This document shows, piece by piece, positions 35,985 to 49,325 of a DNA stretch of 64,000 nt. Each line of letters starts with the position of its first letter. The first letter of the stretch is position 1. The DNA lies in NCBI GenBank assembly GCA_011800805.1, contig MPNW01000102.1, positions 165,625-229,624 on the forward strand, given 5' to 3'. A program made the position numbers and the translations under genes. This DNA is from Hirudo medicinalis (lineage: Eukaryota; Annelida; Clitellata; Hirudinida; Hirudinidae). The notes beneath the pieces are model-generated. The model was not told where the DNA came from. It saw only the letters and a list, made by a program, of their open reading frames with translations, and searched no databases.

Positions 35985-38900
35985 TCAATCATGTGTGAAC
36001 TTCTCAGGAAGTACATAAGAAATATCATCCCAGGGATGTCTATAAAGTCCCTGCTTCAATCTCTTTTGGTCAAGGAAGTGACCTGACAAGAAAAGTACCA
36101 ATTTGAATCAAACAAGAAACAGCTTTCAGACAAAATTAAAAACTCACCAATGAAGCCAATGCTCCTACCCAAAACAAAGAGACCATTCAGTGATCCTATC
36201 TCAACATACTCATGTGCTTCCTCTCTTCACCAATTGAACATTTGATAAAAAAAATGAGAAATTTTAGAAAAATCCAGCAAAAAAATCCCTATCAGCCAGC
36301 AAAAATATGCTCACCTGGTGAAACAGCCTGATGATCTCAGCAAATCCACCATGGCAACCCCAATGAGACCATCCACATTAAGAATCAAATTTGGCTTCTG
36401 AGGATTTTCAATAAATCGTTAAGAACTAATTAATTGAGAACACAATTGATATGTCCACCTTGGATGTAGTAATTTTTTCAACTTCAAGGGCATAATCAAG
36501 GAGTGGAGTTGCTGGAAAGTGTTCTTTAACAAAGTTCTTTAAAATGACAACCCTCATGTCAGGATTATTAATCTGCAAGCATTAAATTAGCATTGCATAT
36601 GCAATTAAGAACCAAGACAAATATTAATTATAGAGATAATAATTATGTTTAAGAACTTTATTTCAATGCAAACTGTTTTCCAATCTCCTAATCTCCTTTT
36701 TCCAGTCTCCAGATTTTCAGTTTGACCAGCAAATGGAATTAATTTCTGGAGTTTGTGAAAGCTAATTAAGCAGATTTACTCACAGACTTCACCCGATGCC
36801 CAATGCCCATAATGAGCCGGCCTTGCTTCTTCATACTGTTCACAAACTCCATTGCATTCAGACCTGAATCGAAACCTTCTGTGAACTCTTTGGCTGCTCC
36901 GTCCAATGCTCCACCAAACCTATCACCCTAAAGTCACCAAAAATGTCACTTACAATATACAATAAAATATACAAATATATAATGAAAAGCCAGTTCTCAA
37001 ACCAGTGGTAAGTAGTAATGAATATTTTTTCAATCCTAGCTTATTTAGATCTATTCAGTGCAGCACAATAAATATTCTGCCATGCTGAAACGTAGTCTAT
37101 TCCCATGGAAATCCAAAGCTAAGATACCCTATTACATTCAACATTCAAATATGAAATATTAAAAATGTGATCTACAATGGCATTTCAGTGCAGTTTTAGT
37201 CCAACATTTAATAGGTAACAATTTTAGAAATAAGCATATATTTCCAAAATACAGACAATCGTGAGAAGTCCTGATGCAAGTGAAGAGACAAGATCTTTTC
37301 CTGCCCGAGCACAAACAATGGTATTGTGAGCCCCAGAAACGGCAGGTCCGTGGTCAGCAGTTACCATCAAACACATTTCAATAAACTTTGAGGCATATTT
37401 GGGGAGCCTGAGAATTGGTTCATGCCAAAGTTAAACTAAATGTCAGATGAAAATATTATTTTTAAAACACACCTTTTCTGAAACCAGAGCAAAGATAAAA
37501 CTCCCCCAATACCCATCTCTTCTTTGAAAACTTCAGTAATTGGAACTCCAGCATATAATAATTCTTGTCCCCTCTCATCACAAATGCTTGTCATGAATGA
37601 AGCAGGCTTTCTGATGAGACCCAGTTCTTGTGCCCAGTTGTAATCCATAGGAACAGTCGGGGGCACAACCTCTTCTTTGGGCATGATCACTCCTTTGCAC
37701 ACAAGATCTTCATAAACTGATCTGCAATGCCATTACTTAATAAACTATAGAAACAAACATTTGTGGGGCAAAATCAATACCTGATGGTGGAATCGAGATC
37801 ATCAAAAGACTGAGGCACGTGAATTCCTGCAGCTTTAAGGGCAGAATTCTTTTCTGCAGCCATCTCCAGAAGTCCATTTGCACAAGAACCTGCATGACCA
37901 AATTGAACCTGTATAAATGCAAGCATAGAAAACACAATTTATTCTGTCGTCAAGAAGTGAATCAATTATTATTAATTATTGATTATTATTATTATTAAGT
38001 TATAACAAATCATGCCAACCTCAGAAGTGAACATGCTTGCACAAGTTCCAATGCACCAAGCTATGACTGGTTTCTTAACTCTTCCAGTTTTTACTGCTTC
38101 AATTATTTTATATTCTTCTGTTCCCCCAACCTTTGACAAACAAATTTATGAAACACACTGATATCTTACATCAGCAAATAATTTTCAGAAGAGTACTGCA
38201 CTTATGATGAATATATGCACATATGATTGTACTTCTTTATGGTACAAAATGACATTACAAACCTCTCCAAGAACAACTATCATTTTGACATTTGGAGAGT
38301 CCTCGTACCGCAAAACGTGATCCAAAAACGTCGTGCCGGGATAACTATTAAAAGTTAAGGATATTTTAAAAATATAATGACATGCAACTTATAAACAATA
38401 ACATTAACAGTTATTAACATTATAAAAACAGTTAGATTTGCATAACATCATGTGGGTCTTGTGTGCTGAAAATTACATAGCACCACATGCATCATTAACA
38501 TATTTCAATTATTTCCTCTGCATGTTAGTGATGATGCAAGAATCAAAATAAAGGGCTTTTGATAACTCTCAAGACAAATTTTAAAATCTTAGTTTTGCAA
38601 ACACATTCATTGAGCTTGTCCAAATTTACTCATAATTTAAGTGTGAAGCAGAAGACTAAATGATGAAACACATTACAGTTTTACATTTATCTCATTTAAA
38701 AGAACATTTCTTTGTACTTTGCAACTCCTAAATTCTAAGTGATCATGGATGGATTTGAGGGGCATTGTCTTTGTTGATGTTAAATGAATATCACAAAATA
38801 TTAATTATTAGGATCATTTATTTGAGGCTTTTCAAGAAGTACTCAAAATCTTATCAGCATTTATTCATGTTTTTCAGAAAACCAATGAAATGACCTCGAG

Positions 38901-41900
38901 CCACTAAATGACATTTACCGATCGCCTCCAATTGCAACTCCTTCGTAGACTCCGTCCGTATTGAGAGAGATTATGTTGTTCAGCTCATTAGACATGCCTC
39001 CAGACCGAGAAACATAAGCCACACTGAGAATTAAACAAAATCAGCAGGAATACAGAAAGCCTGCTGAAAACTCAACTAAAAAATCACCTTCCAGGTCTGA
39101 ACAACTTGGACGACAGAATGTTGTCGAGCATTCCGCCAGTGTTCCCAATCCTGAAGCAACCAGGTTTTATCCCTCCAACCTTTAAGTTGAAGTTAAATTA
39201 TACATAAATACCATTACCTTCTTTCAGAACTGCTCCTTAATTGAAAATACTTGTTTAAACTTCATTTAGCAACTGCAATTAATTAAATATTACATGCCAC
39301 CCAAATTTTGTTCCGGTTTTATGGTTAAAAATAAAGGAATAATAATTAATTAATTTTCCAATTAAAATAAGAGAAAATAAAGGCAAAGGAAATCATTACG
39401 AAAACATCCTTGTTAGCAACAACATTGGACGAGGAAAAAAGAACTGCAGACAAAAATCATTTTGAAATATATACTTTAGTTAAATCCAATAACTCTACTG
39501 AGGATGCCAAATATTTGAGGACTACTGTTAACTTTTTGTTGCTAACTATTCCAGAAAAGCATGACTCTAATCTCTGCAATAAATGCTTGCCATGTCATTA
39601 ATTTAGTCAGAAAATCTGTGAAGAACACATCCAAGCATCTGAAAAGTTCAGCAGAGACCACCTTGAACGTTAAATTATTCTCATGCCAAAATAAATGCTA
39701 TTTTAAGACAATTTGTTCCAGAACTCAAACTAAGAAGGAGAATAAATCATGAGATTCTATGCCAAAGCATGAAGAAAAGCAGCATTGCACAATGCACAAA
39801 TAGTGGAAATAAACAGATTTGTTGCTTCATAAACAAGATTAAAGGCCTTCAAAGATGGCAATCGAGATTTGCGAAATGACTTAATTTTTACTTCGGATTT
39901 AAAACCGATGCGGACAAATGGGTACAAACTGCACGAACAATGAGGTAAGTTTAACAAAAAAAGAAATAAAATCTAATAGGAAAACTTGCAGTGGCAGGTC
40001 CGATTATCGCGACCGACTTTTCCTGTGCTAATTTTATCATCTTTCTGGTCAAGTTCTCAGGAATTCCTTCAGCAATGATGGCAATGCAACGAATCTACAT
40101 AGGAAGTTGTACGTAATTAAAGTGGTAACATTTCCATTGATTTGTTCCACTCCAACATACTTGAGGATATGTCATGGCTTCAACAGTGGTTTCGTAAGCA
40201 GATCTGAGAGATGCAAAATTCACAAGGACATCTGCATCTGGATGGTTTTTCATGACATCTTCTGCTTTCTTATACACTGCAAAAAACAATGAAAATAATG
40301 AAATAATGAAAATTGAAAAACAATGCAATAACAAATTCAAATCCCTTTCTACATTTTACAATTGAAACATTCCAAGGTATCACTTTCTAAACATTAATAC
40401 CTGGAATGAGTATCTCAGAATGACCCCAATAAAATTTTTGTTTGTGATTTCCTCTAAAAAAAATCAATCAATAAAGTCATGAAAAAACTTTTAGCAATAA
40501 TCTGTGGTTAATTTAGTTTATTAATACATGTTGGAAACTTACACTAAGGGATACAAAATGGCAACAACAGAAGGAGTCTTCCTAGAACAAACATAATCAA
40601 AATCAAGCATTCCTTGAATAGCCCTGTTCTGAAGACCCCATACAATGGCTTTAGTATCTTGTCTAAACAGGCAGTCGTTCGACGTTTCCAATTCTTTCCA
40701 ACTCCGACCATCAGAAGGACCATCGCATGAGGAAGCACTTTGGCTCTTAGGCAGATTTCGTGATCCAGCCACATTTTCACTCTAAAAATACACTCGTATT
40801 ACACAAGCAGAAGAATCATTCAAAAATCTTAAATGCAAATGAACCAACAGCTCCATTAGGCAAGAGAAAGTTTGCAGTTGTTGATTGTTTTTTAGCTGGG
40901 GGAGGGATGGAAGTCTTGCCAAGTGCCATTGCAACTATTGCTGTCATGTGAGTTTCTGGACCAAATACATTTATAGGAACTCCCAAGGTGTCACCTAAAA
41001 ATAATTGATCAATCATTGACTGATTCTGAATGAATGAGACTGGTGATGATAAAATGCTTAATAACCCAGCTCCCTCATTATTCTTAAACCTTCCTGATAG
41101 TTTGGACCAGCTCTCCTTACATATATTGAAGCCCTACAGGAAACAAGTCCAACTTGAAAGTCTCTCAAAGCTTTTACAATGCCCTTTGGATCAACAACAA
41201 ATACAAATTTTGAAAATTGTGTTCTTGAAATTCAAAAATTAACAATAATAAACTAACTTTAAAAGTTGCAGCCACATTGGTGAAATTGGCTATTCCTCCA
41301 CCAATAATTAATATTTTACCAGGACCTGAAATTTTTGCCTTTAAATTAAATTTAAAGATTATATAATATATTATCTGTGTAATCAACACCTACACTAGTT
41401 TTTATTAATAAATGCAAGAAATATGAGACAAGAGAATGGCATAAAACAACCTTCTGGATCTGGATCTTTGCACATGAGCTGAAGTATTGTGCGTGCATAG
41501 TCATAGGTCTGCTGCTCGCTGGGCGCTCCAGAGTACTCTCCATAATTAGCCAACTCAGATGATCCACCAAGATCACAAATGGTATCCCTGAAAACATGAA
41601 ATCTCATAAATTTAGGAAGACATTCAAACTATTATCAGTCCACAAAAAGTCCACGTCAAAGGCTCATCGTCGAGATAAAATCAAATAAGAAATGTACGCA
41701 TAAATGACAGAAGCTCCTCCTCCTGCAACCATGCTCCAAATTCTTCCCTTGGGATTCAAAATTGTCAATTTCAGTGATGCTCCACTTTTAGAGTCAAGAT
41801 CACTTATGTAAGCCTCCTGAAAGTTTCATGGATTTTGATGATGAGCAAAATAATCAAAGAAGTTGGACCTTCATCATATTTTTGAGTCAAGCATTCACGT

Positions 41901-43452
41901 TCGTACAATATATAAATAAATCTACTGAAATAATTCTCAGGAAATAAAAAACAAAAATTGCCTCAGGGTATGCTTCTCTGCCAAAAGGAGGTGGGAATTC
42001 AATGTTGCCCCACAGTCGACTGCACAAATACTCGGCACATTGATCGACTTTGGCAGCCAGGTCGAGGATGTAGATGTTTCCCTCCGTGACGACTGGGAAG
42101 CATCGACAAATAAATATTTTAGTAAATAAAAATTTTAAAACTAGTAAATTTTTATCATGAAGTGATTTCTAACAGACTACTTGTCTTAAGTAACAAATTT
42201 ATTCCACTCCTGGATGTTATGTCGAACGTTCCATATCGCTCGACCTAACAATGCATGGTCAGCGGTCGAGACTTCTGCCTCTCGCGACGGCGGAAAGGAT
42301 ACGAATCCCGTTGCACCGTCCTAATCGTCCGGTCATGCAACGGACGTTAACGAACGACAACAATGTCGAGGGTCGACACATGTCAAGAATCTTGTTAATC
42401 ATCAATGTGTTTTAATAATAACACAATAATTCAACAAAAACTAACCCAAGGGATTGATTTCAAGATAAGTGAAGTGAAGATCAACATAGACTTGGTACAA
42501 TGATTTTACAAACATGTACAAAACTCTGTGAAAATAAAACATTTTTAATTGAATTTGTTGATTCAATTTGAAGTAGAGTCAAAATCAAAATAAATCCAAT
42601 TACTTTGCAGTTTCTGGCTTCAGGTTAACAAGTAATTGAAAAATCTGCTCATCAGAAAGATTTTCACCAACTTTCACATAGCATCTTAAAGCCTGAGGAC
42701 AAAACAAATTCATTTTAGGGCCCACATGAAGTTGAAAAAATCTAGACAAAAGAAGACCTTGGCATCAACATCTCCCACATCGACGCCCCCTTCGTGGTGA
42801 AACATCAAAGTGTCTTCTTCTCGTGCAGAATAAATGCAGAAGTAAAATTCTTCATTCTACAGAATCAACGACAAACTTTGTTGAAAAACTTAAACAACGT
42901 TCGAGTTACTCCGCAATTATGATTCAAATGACCTGATGATGCTTTATGAATGGTTCAATGATAAATCTTTTCAATTTACCAAAAGCCCCTCCAACCTGAA
43001 ATCAAGCGATCATTAATCACTGAGTAATTAATTCACAAGCACCTTTATCTTAACAGGAAATAATTCAAAGCCAAATTTTTTAGCCTTTGCCACAACCCCA
43101 ACTAACACAGAAAGTTTTTTCAGCATGTTCCTCAATCCAAGTTCTGGCTCCACTAAAGTCAGTGTCCACCTGTATAAGTCCCAACTTCCCTCTCCGTTTT
43201 ATAAGCTGATCAGGCTTCACAACAACTCTCTGAAAAAATTCAAGAGTCCATTAAGTCAATGCATACATTTTATTAAGTGGCGAATTAGCAAAATACCATA
43301 TTTGACATCCATGGGTTTTCTTGCAGCACATTTTCAAAAACACTTGATGGGGTAATTTCAGCAAACCTAATTAGAGAAGCTATTTTAGAGTCACCCAGAT
43401 TCTTCTTCAGTATTTGCTTGCCAGTTGTCTCATAAATTGCTTTGGAAGACAT
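35985..43452 (-). CDS. ACLY: ACLY, ATP-citrate synthase (lyase), multi-exon
   Basis: ACLY cleaves cytosolic citrate with ATP and CoA to acetyl-CoA and oxaloacetate, feeding lipid synthesis and histone acetylation. The start at 43452 gives [20 protein letters not shown]; the next exon gives [19 protein letters not shown] (ATP-grasp). Following exons include [16 protein letters not shown] near 42.06 kb, [20 protein letters not shown] near 41.0 kb, [13 protein letters not shown] near 40.6 kb and [10 protein letters not shown] near 40.0 kb. The phosphohistidine motif FGHAGSCAN is near 37.89 kb. Then come [20 protein letters not shown] and [17 protein letters not shown] (citrate-synthase-like part) near 37.5-37.6 kb. 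The end is [19 protein letters not shown] before TGA (35985-35987). About twenty short exons are present; I saw no disruption. The variable linker between the two halves (near 40.75-40.9 kb) is short and serine-rich. Confidence 0.95.
42249..42360 (+). mobile_element. tRNA-derived SINE, copy 2 (ACLY intron)
   Basis: The copy contains ATGGTCAGCGGTCGAGACTT, CTCTCGCGACGGCGG and ACGAATCCCGTTG, then CACCGTCCTAATCGTCC and CATGCAACGGACGTTAACG. It matches the 63.2-kb copy through head and tail but has lost the CGGGAG of the 3' acceptor stem. Orientation is opposite to ACLY. Confidence 0.8.
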
Positions 43453-43477
43453 TGTTTTAAATTTCCATAAACTTCCT
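43453..43477 (-). promoter_or_regulatory. splice acceptor 23 bases before ACLY ATG
   Basis: The coding strand reads ctataatttgcag (AG at 43476-43477) followed by 23 bases and ATG. As for VPS13D and RTCB, this implies an upstream 5'UTR exon or a trans-spliced leader. Confidence 0.6.
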
Positions 43478-43520
43478 GCAAATTATAGCAATAAGCTTCA
43501 TTTTTAAATACATCTAAATA

Positions 43521-43567
43521 GTCCTATTTATCAAGTTATGCAGAAGACATTAATAAAATACTACTAG
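43521..43567 (+). mobile_element. LINE/SINE 3' tail fragment beside ACLY
   Basis: The sequence GTCCTATTTATCAAGTTATG, then CATTAATAAAATACTACTA, is nearly identical to the 3' end of the insertion at 45379-45432. It includes an AATAAA and a (TAC)n tail. It is a short 5'-truncated retroelement end about 45 bases upstream of the ACLY leader acceptor. Confidence 0.65.
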
Positions 43568-45228
43568 GAATATATCTAAGTTTTTAATGTTATGCCACTT
43601 CAAAAAAATAAACTAATTGGAAAATATGTTAATTGAAATGATTTTAGAATTCGGGAATGAAACAGGAATCCTGAAAAATCTTATTTCACACGTAGAGACC
43701 ATTATTGCAGATTTAGCAGACAATTTTAATTAGTACTAACCAAATATGGATAAAGAATCCTTATTAAACAAAAATAAAGGATGGCTGTTTCGGTCTTAAT
43801 AACCAATCTAAATAAATGCTAATAAGTTAACTGACAAAAGCGGCTGCGAGAGCCACTTCGCGATAAGATCAACACAACAAAGCAATTTCGGAATGTTGCA
43901 TCATAAGCGCAAGTACCGCGCTCTAAAATCTATATTGAACACACATATATATATGTATATGCACTAGCTATAGTTATATATTCAACCCATATTTTTTCTA
44001 AATATGACTCACAAATTAGCCAACAAGACCACAGACCTTACCTCAACCACTCGAGCATACAGTGGACGTATGTCTCCAGATATGTCTGACCCTTAAATAA
44101 AGAACGCAACCATGGTCCGAGTCGATCGAACGATGGTTCGAATCAATATCGTGTTACTTACAAATTAATACTATCATAAAACTTGCCCTAGTTAACCCTT
44201 ACATGTTTAAATTACAACATCAAGCAATAAATTTTACAAAATCAAACATCACTTTATAGCGACAAAAGTATTTCTTAGTACCAGTACTTTTTAGTTTCAC
44301 CTAATAGATATCAACATCTAACAACTCCAACAGCAGAGAGATAAAACAAATAACCCATATACTTAGAAGTAATCTAAGAAATACAAGTAAACCCAATACT
44401 AAAAATAATATTAATCAGACCTTAAGCATGAAATTATAAATCAGAGGTTTATGTAGAAACTGAAATGCATATGGCTTCTGGAATGATAAAGGGTAAAAGA
44501 AGCCTAAGAACAAAATAACTCCGAAGGAAAACAAAACACAAATCTTATTTAAATTGTTTAAATAAATGTTTTGATACCACCAGTGTTACAAATGTATAGC
44601 TCCTCCCCTCAAATAATAAGTAGCTTCAAAACCAGGGCAACGGCCTTTAGCTGGAACTATTTGATGTATGATCGCGTATAGGTATGACCCCTAGCCGCTA
44701 ATATCTAAAAGTAACAAATAGCGATTAACTCATTCCTGGCAAGCAGATCTATAGCGTTTGCCTTCAAAAGCGACTCTTTTCAGCGTCTATTAACTAGTAT
44801 TCGGCCTTAATCAATTCCAATAATTAATGTGTCATAATTTAAGTATATTAAATTATTCTACTTTAACGCATAAGAAATTAGCGCATATAGTAGCTTTTAA
44901 AAAATTTAAGTGATGCGATGACCTCAAAATCTAATAAAGAATCCGCTTAGTTAGCTCAAAGGGAAGGCCGACAATAAAACTATTGCTTTAAATCTTGGCT
45001 TTACCTCTATTTTGATTGAGGTTTAAGTGAATAATTTAGAAAGATTAATTGATGACATTAAAGGGCATTAAAGTCGCGAACTCCCTTCAGCAGGAAGTCA
45101 TATAGGATTTTGTAATTGGGAGGGACGATGCCTTCGAACTAGGGATGGCTCTTTTGAAGTATTTTTGAACGTTCGATATTGGTTATTACGAGGGTTCTAA
45201 AGGCAGGCAATATTTAAGGATAAGGCGG
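43568..45228. other. upstream of ACLY, no gene seen
   Basis: AT-rich, no open frame of note. The ACLY promoter or 5' exon would be expected here. A TATATATATATG-type run lies near 43946-43960. A GGTTCGAATC match near 44134 resembles a tRNA B box but has no partner structure. Confidence 0.4.
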
Positions 45229-45446
45229 AACTAGGTGCAACATGAAAATTTCACTGTCAGGAGTGCCAATGTGCTCATTGGTCTGTCCTGCAGCACTCTC
45301 CAACAAAAGCTTACTGTGCTTTTTATCGGTATTGCAATATAGAGTAACCATTATATATTTAGTAACTAGGTGCAACATTTGTCCTATTCATCACGTTATG
45401 CTGAGGACATTAATAAAATACTACTACTACTACTAGGTGCAACATG
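45229..45446 (+). mobile_element. retroelement insertion with triplicated target sequence
   Basis: The sequence ACTAGGTGCAACAT(G) occurs at 45230-45244, 45365-45378 and 45432-45446. The third copy directly follows a (TAC)n tail and an AATAAA, as expected for a non-LTR insertion flanked by a target-site duplication of about 15 bp. The segment just before it (45379-45431) matches the retroelement tail at 43521-43567. The first segment (45245-45363) is unrelated and unrecognised. Confidence 0.65.
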
Positions 45447-46620
45447 CACAGTTGATTCTTGGTCTCTTGAGCGAAATCATTTAAGGAGTAGCCGTATTCT
45501 CATTGTTATGAAGCAAAATTTCAAATTCAGCTGATAAAAAGAACGTGGTAGAATCAATAGAATAGACTGAACGAAATCTTTAAGGATGACTTCATGTTCT
45601 TGCATGATTGAACTCATGTTTTGAGGTCTAGTGGCGGTAGAACCGTTTATAATTTGGGAATTTTAAAACATAAGCAGTCTAAGCTTGAGTGACTGGTGTC
45701 TTGACATGACATCGCAGATGACGAACTGATGAGATGGTTTTGATAAACTGAGTTCTGCTACTACCCATCAGAAGTTGAGGTTTACTGGGAGAAGCCTGAC
45801 GTTAGACGGAGAAGTCACTGCGTTGGCGGAAACTTCGAATTTCAGAATTATCCAAAAATTAAAACGTTACAAATCCAAGCTCTCAAACATGAGTTAAAGG
45901 CTTTCTGAGGCTTGAACTGTTTTGAATTAAACCACACTCATAGCATTCATTTTACATTGTCGCCATCTTAGAAACTATATTGGGATGAAGTTGATAAATC
46001 TTTACATACTCTAGTTTAGCTTTTGACATATTCTGGCATTTCCGATTAGCGGGAAACATTTTCGTGGAATCATTATATTCATTTCCAACTAATGTTGAAC
46101 TTTTACGAGACCATGTTAAATTCACTTAGGAGTTAGATTGCAAGTTTAAAAACAGAGTATTTTTTATTCACTTTTTGTGATGAGTAGTTTTTTCATCACT
46201 GGAATCAAACTTCTCACTGGCATCTGGTTTTTGTATGGAATATGCTTGCTGATCCACTAAATTTAGATACTAACAGAACATCTAAACTAAAATTCTATGA
46301 AGCTTCAATCCATCTATATGCCTGGTGTGTAATTGTAATGTTAATAAGCATGCATAAGAATATACATGCCCAAACTTGTACATGTTCAAATATAAGAACA
46401 TGGAGAGGTAAATGAACATAAATATATCTCCTGGTAATTAAATGATAAGGAAATGAAATAGTAAACAAATTAATCAAGAATTCTTTTTCAAGAACATAAG
46501 ATAAAGAACCAACAGTACGAAATTGAATGTTTTAATGTTGTTTGGAATGCAATAAAACTAGCATGGAATCCATAATTAATAAAAGGCCTTTGAGTAATGG
46601 AAACAAAATTGTTTGGTATC
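45447..46620. other. intergenic, no gene seen
   Basis: I see no coding exon or recognisable element. Short open frames on both strands match nothing known. Confidence 0.4.
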
Positions 46621-46720
46621 CGCCCGGGTTTTACAATCACGACCTTTTTTTGCTTTTCCATTACTAAATTGACATGACAGTCCCTGCTCTGCCTAAGGCC
46701 CATTGTCCGCCATATTTTAT
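46621..46720 (-). repeat. diverged relative of the 142-bp MITE
   Basis: On the minus strand this stretch shares ATGTCAATTTAGTAATGG and GATTGTAAAACCCGGGCGG with the MITE at 48416-48557. It gives rise to the open frame at 46488-46703, which is therefore probably transposon sequence and not a gene. Confidence 0.5.
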
Positions 46721-47746
46721 AACTATTTTTTTTCTTGTTTATTCTTTAATAGCCGGCAAAAACATTTATTTACAAAGAAATGCCGGCACCTTCCGTTCTG
46801 GTGATTAATTCTGTTGCAAAAAATGTTAATGGAAAGTAATAAAATGAATAATAAGTTCAAATATATCTTCTCGAACGGGATTTAACAAATAGAAATTTTA
46901 ATGTCTATTAAAAATCATCACAACTCAAATATTGTTTAAAAGGCTAATTCGAGTAGCTAACACAACCTAGGGAAGGTACTTATATGGAACTTCGACTAGA
47001 AATAAAAGATTGCTATTCAGAGTTTCATGAAAAAGGACCGGATGCAGGGCTCCACTAACGAGAAAGTTTAAATTGAAGTTTGAACTCTTTTGAAACTCTT
47101 ACTCGCTACCTACGAGATGGCCTATCTGTGGTAAAGTCGCAGGAGAGCTTGAACTATCTCCATGCATTGTTCTCAGTTGCCTCAGTTGGAATAGGAACAC
47201 CAAGCTAAGAGTGTGACAGGAGCTAAAATACAAACATACAATAAAGGAATGATAGGACATTGTCGGGGATCAACAATTCAATGACGAAATAGAAAAGCAA
47301 AAGTTTTAAAGTTCGTAGAGATTAGAAGTCCAATTCAGGCCGATTGTCACTAACAAGCAATAATTAATTTGCAAGGTTTTCCTAAAAAATTAATTTAGTA
47401 AAACCTATTCAAATAAAAAATTTCACTCCCAGAAAAAGAGCCTGGAGTTGGTAAAGATGGATTTTCTTTAACAGAAAATTATCTAACAGAATATCAAAAG
47501 CTAAACAAATACCAAGAACCACAGAAATAGAAGTCACAGAGCAGGACGTTTCCTTCACGATCGAAGATTGGGAGGGTCGGTATGAAGAGAAATTCCAAAA
47601 ACACTGGGAAGTTCAGTCACTAAGATCTCACAACCATTTGAGGTTTGACAAGATTTTTGCCTGAAAAAGGCTATATTGTTACATTGTAAAATGTAATAAA
47701 AAAAAAGATAATTTCATTACATTCTTAATTCTTAATTTCTTACGCA
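46721..47746. other. intergenic, no gene seen
   Basis: No coding exon, RNA gene or repeat recognised in this kilobase. Confidence 0.4.
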
Positions 47747-47796
47747 GTCTCTTAAATAAGTTGTAAAGCACGTCTCTTAAATAAGTTGTAAAGCAC
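47747..47796 (+). repeat. 25-bp tandem duplication
   Basis: Two exact adjacent copies of a 25-bp unit beginning GTCTCTTAAATAAG. A small local duplication without further context. Confidence 0.9.
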
Positions 47797-48407
47797 GTTA
47801 TTGTTTTTGTTAATTCAAAATTAAAAGTAGGGGAGAATGGGGCAAGATACCCATGGGTGTTTTTGTAAAATATAATTGTGATATAAAGTTTTTTAAGGGT
47901 TTACCACCATTCTGCAGCGGTAGTTAAATCCCTTGGGCTGTCCATTAATTATGTCAACAAATTTAAGGTAATTTTTGAAAAAATACAATTTTTTACTATT
48001 TTAATTTGTAACACTTTGAATTTGCGACTATTTATTTTGAATGTAAATCAAATAATTGTTAAGCTGAATATTTTTTAATGTCAGCTTCTATCATCTTCCC
48101 ATGGGAAAGTCAAATATTCCTCTATTGTAACAATATAACAATAGGCATAATATCAGATTCATCATTACCACCATTTTGTTGAACTGATAAGCCAGACAAA
48201 TCAACATCATCTTCATCCGGTTAGTCATTCAGCTCATAAAATGTTATTGTTCCTTGTGTGCAATAATTGCCACCAGCTCTTTCTGTCGTTTGGCAGCCCC
48301 TCGAAATGGCTGAAGGATTTTTGTTGATAAACAGGTGTTAATTTGTTATGGTAATTTGTTTAATCATGGGATCGCATTGTAATGTTGAACATGTTTCTCT
48401 AACATGA

Positions 48408-48565
48408 CTTGTGAACAGGGCCGCCGACAGAAATTTCGGGCCCATATGTTGTGTCAATTTGGTAATGGCAAAAATAGGATTGTAAAATTTCAATATTTTA
48501 AAACCCGGGTGGGTCCCTAGAAATTACCGGGCCCTTACCCCCCTCTTAGCAGCCCTGCTTCTGAA
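48408..48565. mobile_element. 142-bp hAT-like MITE
   Basis: The element spans 48416-48557 with ends CAGGGCCGCC and GGGC-type AGCAGCCCTG (CAGGGCTGCT in reverse). The 8-bp flanks CTTGTGAA and CTTCTGAA differ at one base and fit a hAT target duplication. It has no coding capacity. A diverged relative lies at 46.6-46.7 kb. Confidence 0.7.
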
Positions 48566-48599
48566 GCAACATAGAGATTACAGATTTTGCAAATCCGTT

Positions 48600-48990
48600 C
48601 AAGCTGTGACGACTGAACTGAAGGACTAGCAGTAATGTTACAAATCCATCTATTACAAAACTACAAAATCTCTTCAATCGTGTTCAAGTCTCTCCTGGGT
48701 CATGCACCGTCATACCTGCCTTTCACTCGCATTGCACACATTCTTGATATGCGCGGGCTCAGATTAGCAACCGCAACCAGGGGCTCCCTCGTCAAATCAT
48801 CTGCCCGACGTGCGACACTGGATGTCAGGTCTATAGATGTTGTTGGCCCACAGAATAGACTCCCCCCCCCCAACACACATTACCAACACTGATCCAGCCG
48901 GATTTCGCTCCGCCCTCAAAACCTTCCTCTTCAGAGAAAGCTTCCCTCTACATTGAAGTTCTGTTGAACGCCATTCTAATCAAACCGATA
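48600..48990 (+). mobile_element. LINE reverse-transcriptase C-terminus, copy A
   Basis: The translation gives FKSLLGHAPSYLPFTRIAHI, then GSLVKSSARRATLDVRS and VVGPQ. After a frameshift in a run of ten C it gives TDPAGFRSALKTFLFRESF before TGA at 48954-48956. This is the C-terminal tail of a CR1/L2/Jockey-like ORF2. A second copy of the same family lies inverted at 58.8-59.0 kb. Confidence 0.75.
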
Positions 48991-49325
48991 ATAAATCGTT
49001 ATCGTTTATTATCGTTTTATAAGTTATTAAAATTTAGATTTTTGATCTTAAAAAATAACACTGTTGACGTCAATTAATCTTAAACTCCCCCAATCCCCCT
49101 TGTCAAGAATTGTCAAACTTTTTCACCCCCCTATTTTGTTGACATAATTTATGGATGGCCCTTAATTTAATTGGGTTATCTATCATTTTGTTTGTCCCCA
49201 TAAATTGTAAAAAATTTGTTTTTGATAGCATTGATGTGATTTCGGTTAATCTTTGCTAAGTATATATAATTGAACAATATATATTGAAATTATATTTTTG
49301 CGTTATTAAATATGCTTATGTGCTG

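Larger units (their letters stand above)
47937..49168. mobile_element. inverted-repeat DNA transposon, interrupted by other elements
   Basis: The left end reads GGGCTGTCCATTAATTATGT and the reverse complement of the right end reads GGGCCATCCATAAATTATGT; both continue CAACAAA. This GGGC..TCCAT.AATTATGTCA terminus with C-rich sequence just inside is a widespread inverted repeat of small DNA transposons. I do not assign a superfamily, and no clear target duplication was found. The interior is filled by a hAT-like MITE (48416-48557) and a LINE 3' end (about 48600-48990). No transposase is visible. Confidence 0.6.

Noticed and set aside
39410..39957. Open frames of 63-66 codons inside an ACLY intron
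   Set aside because: Flanking ACLY exons splice across them and the frames match no family.
44110..44160. tRNA gene suggested by GGTTCGAATC
   Set aside because: Only a B-box-like motif is present; no cloverleaf can be drawn.
46488..46703. 71-codon minus-strand open frame as a gene
   Set aside because: Half of it is shared with the MITE at 48.4-48.6 kb, so it is repeat-derived.
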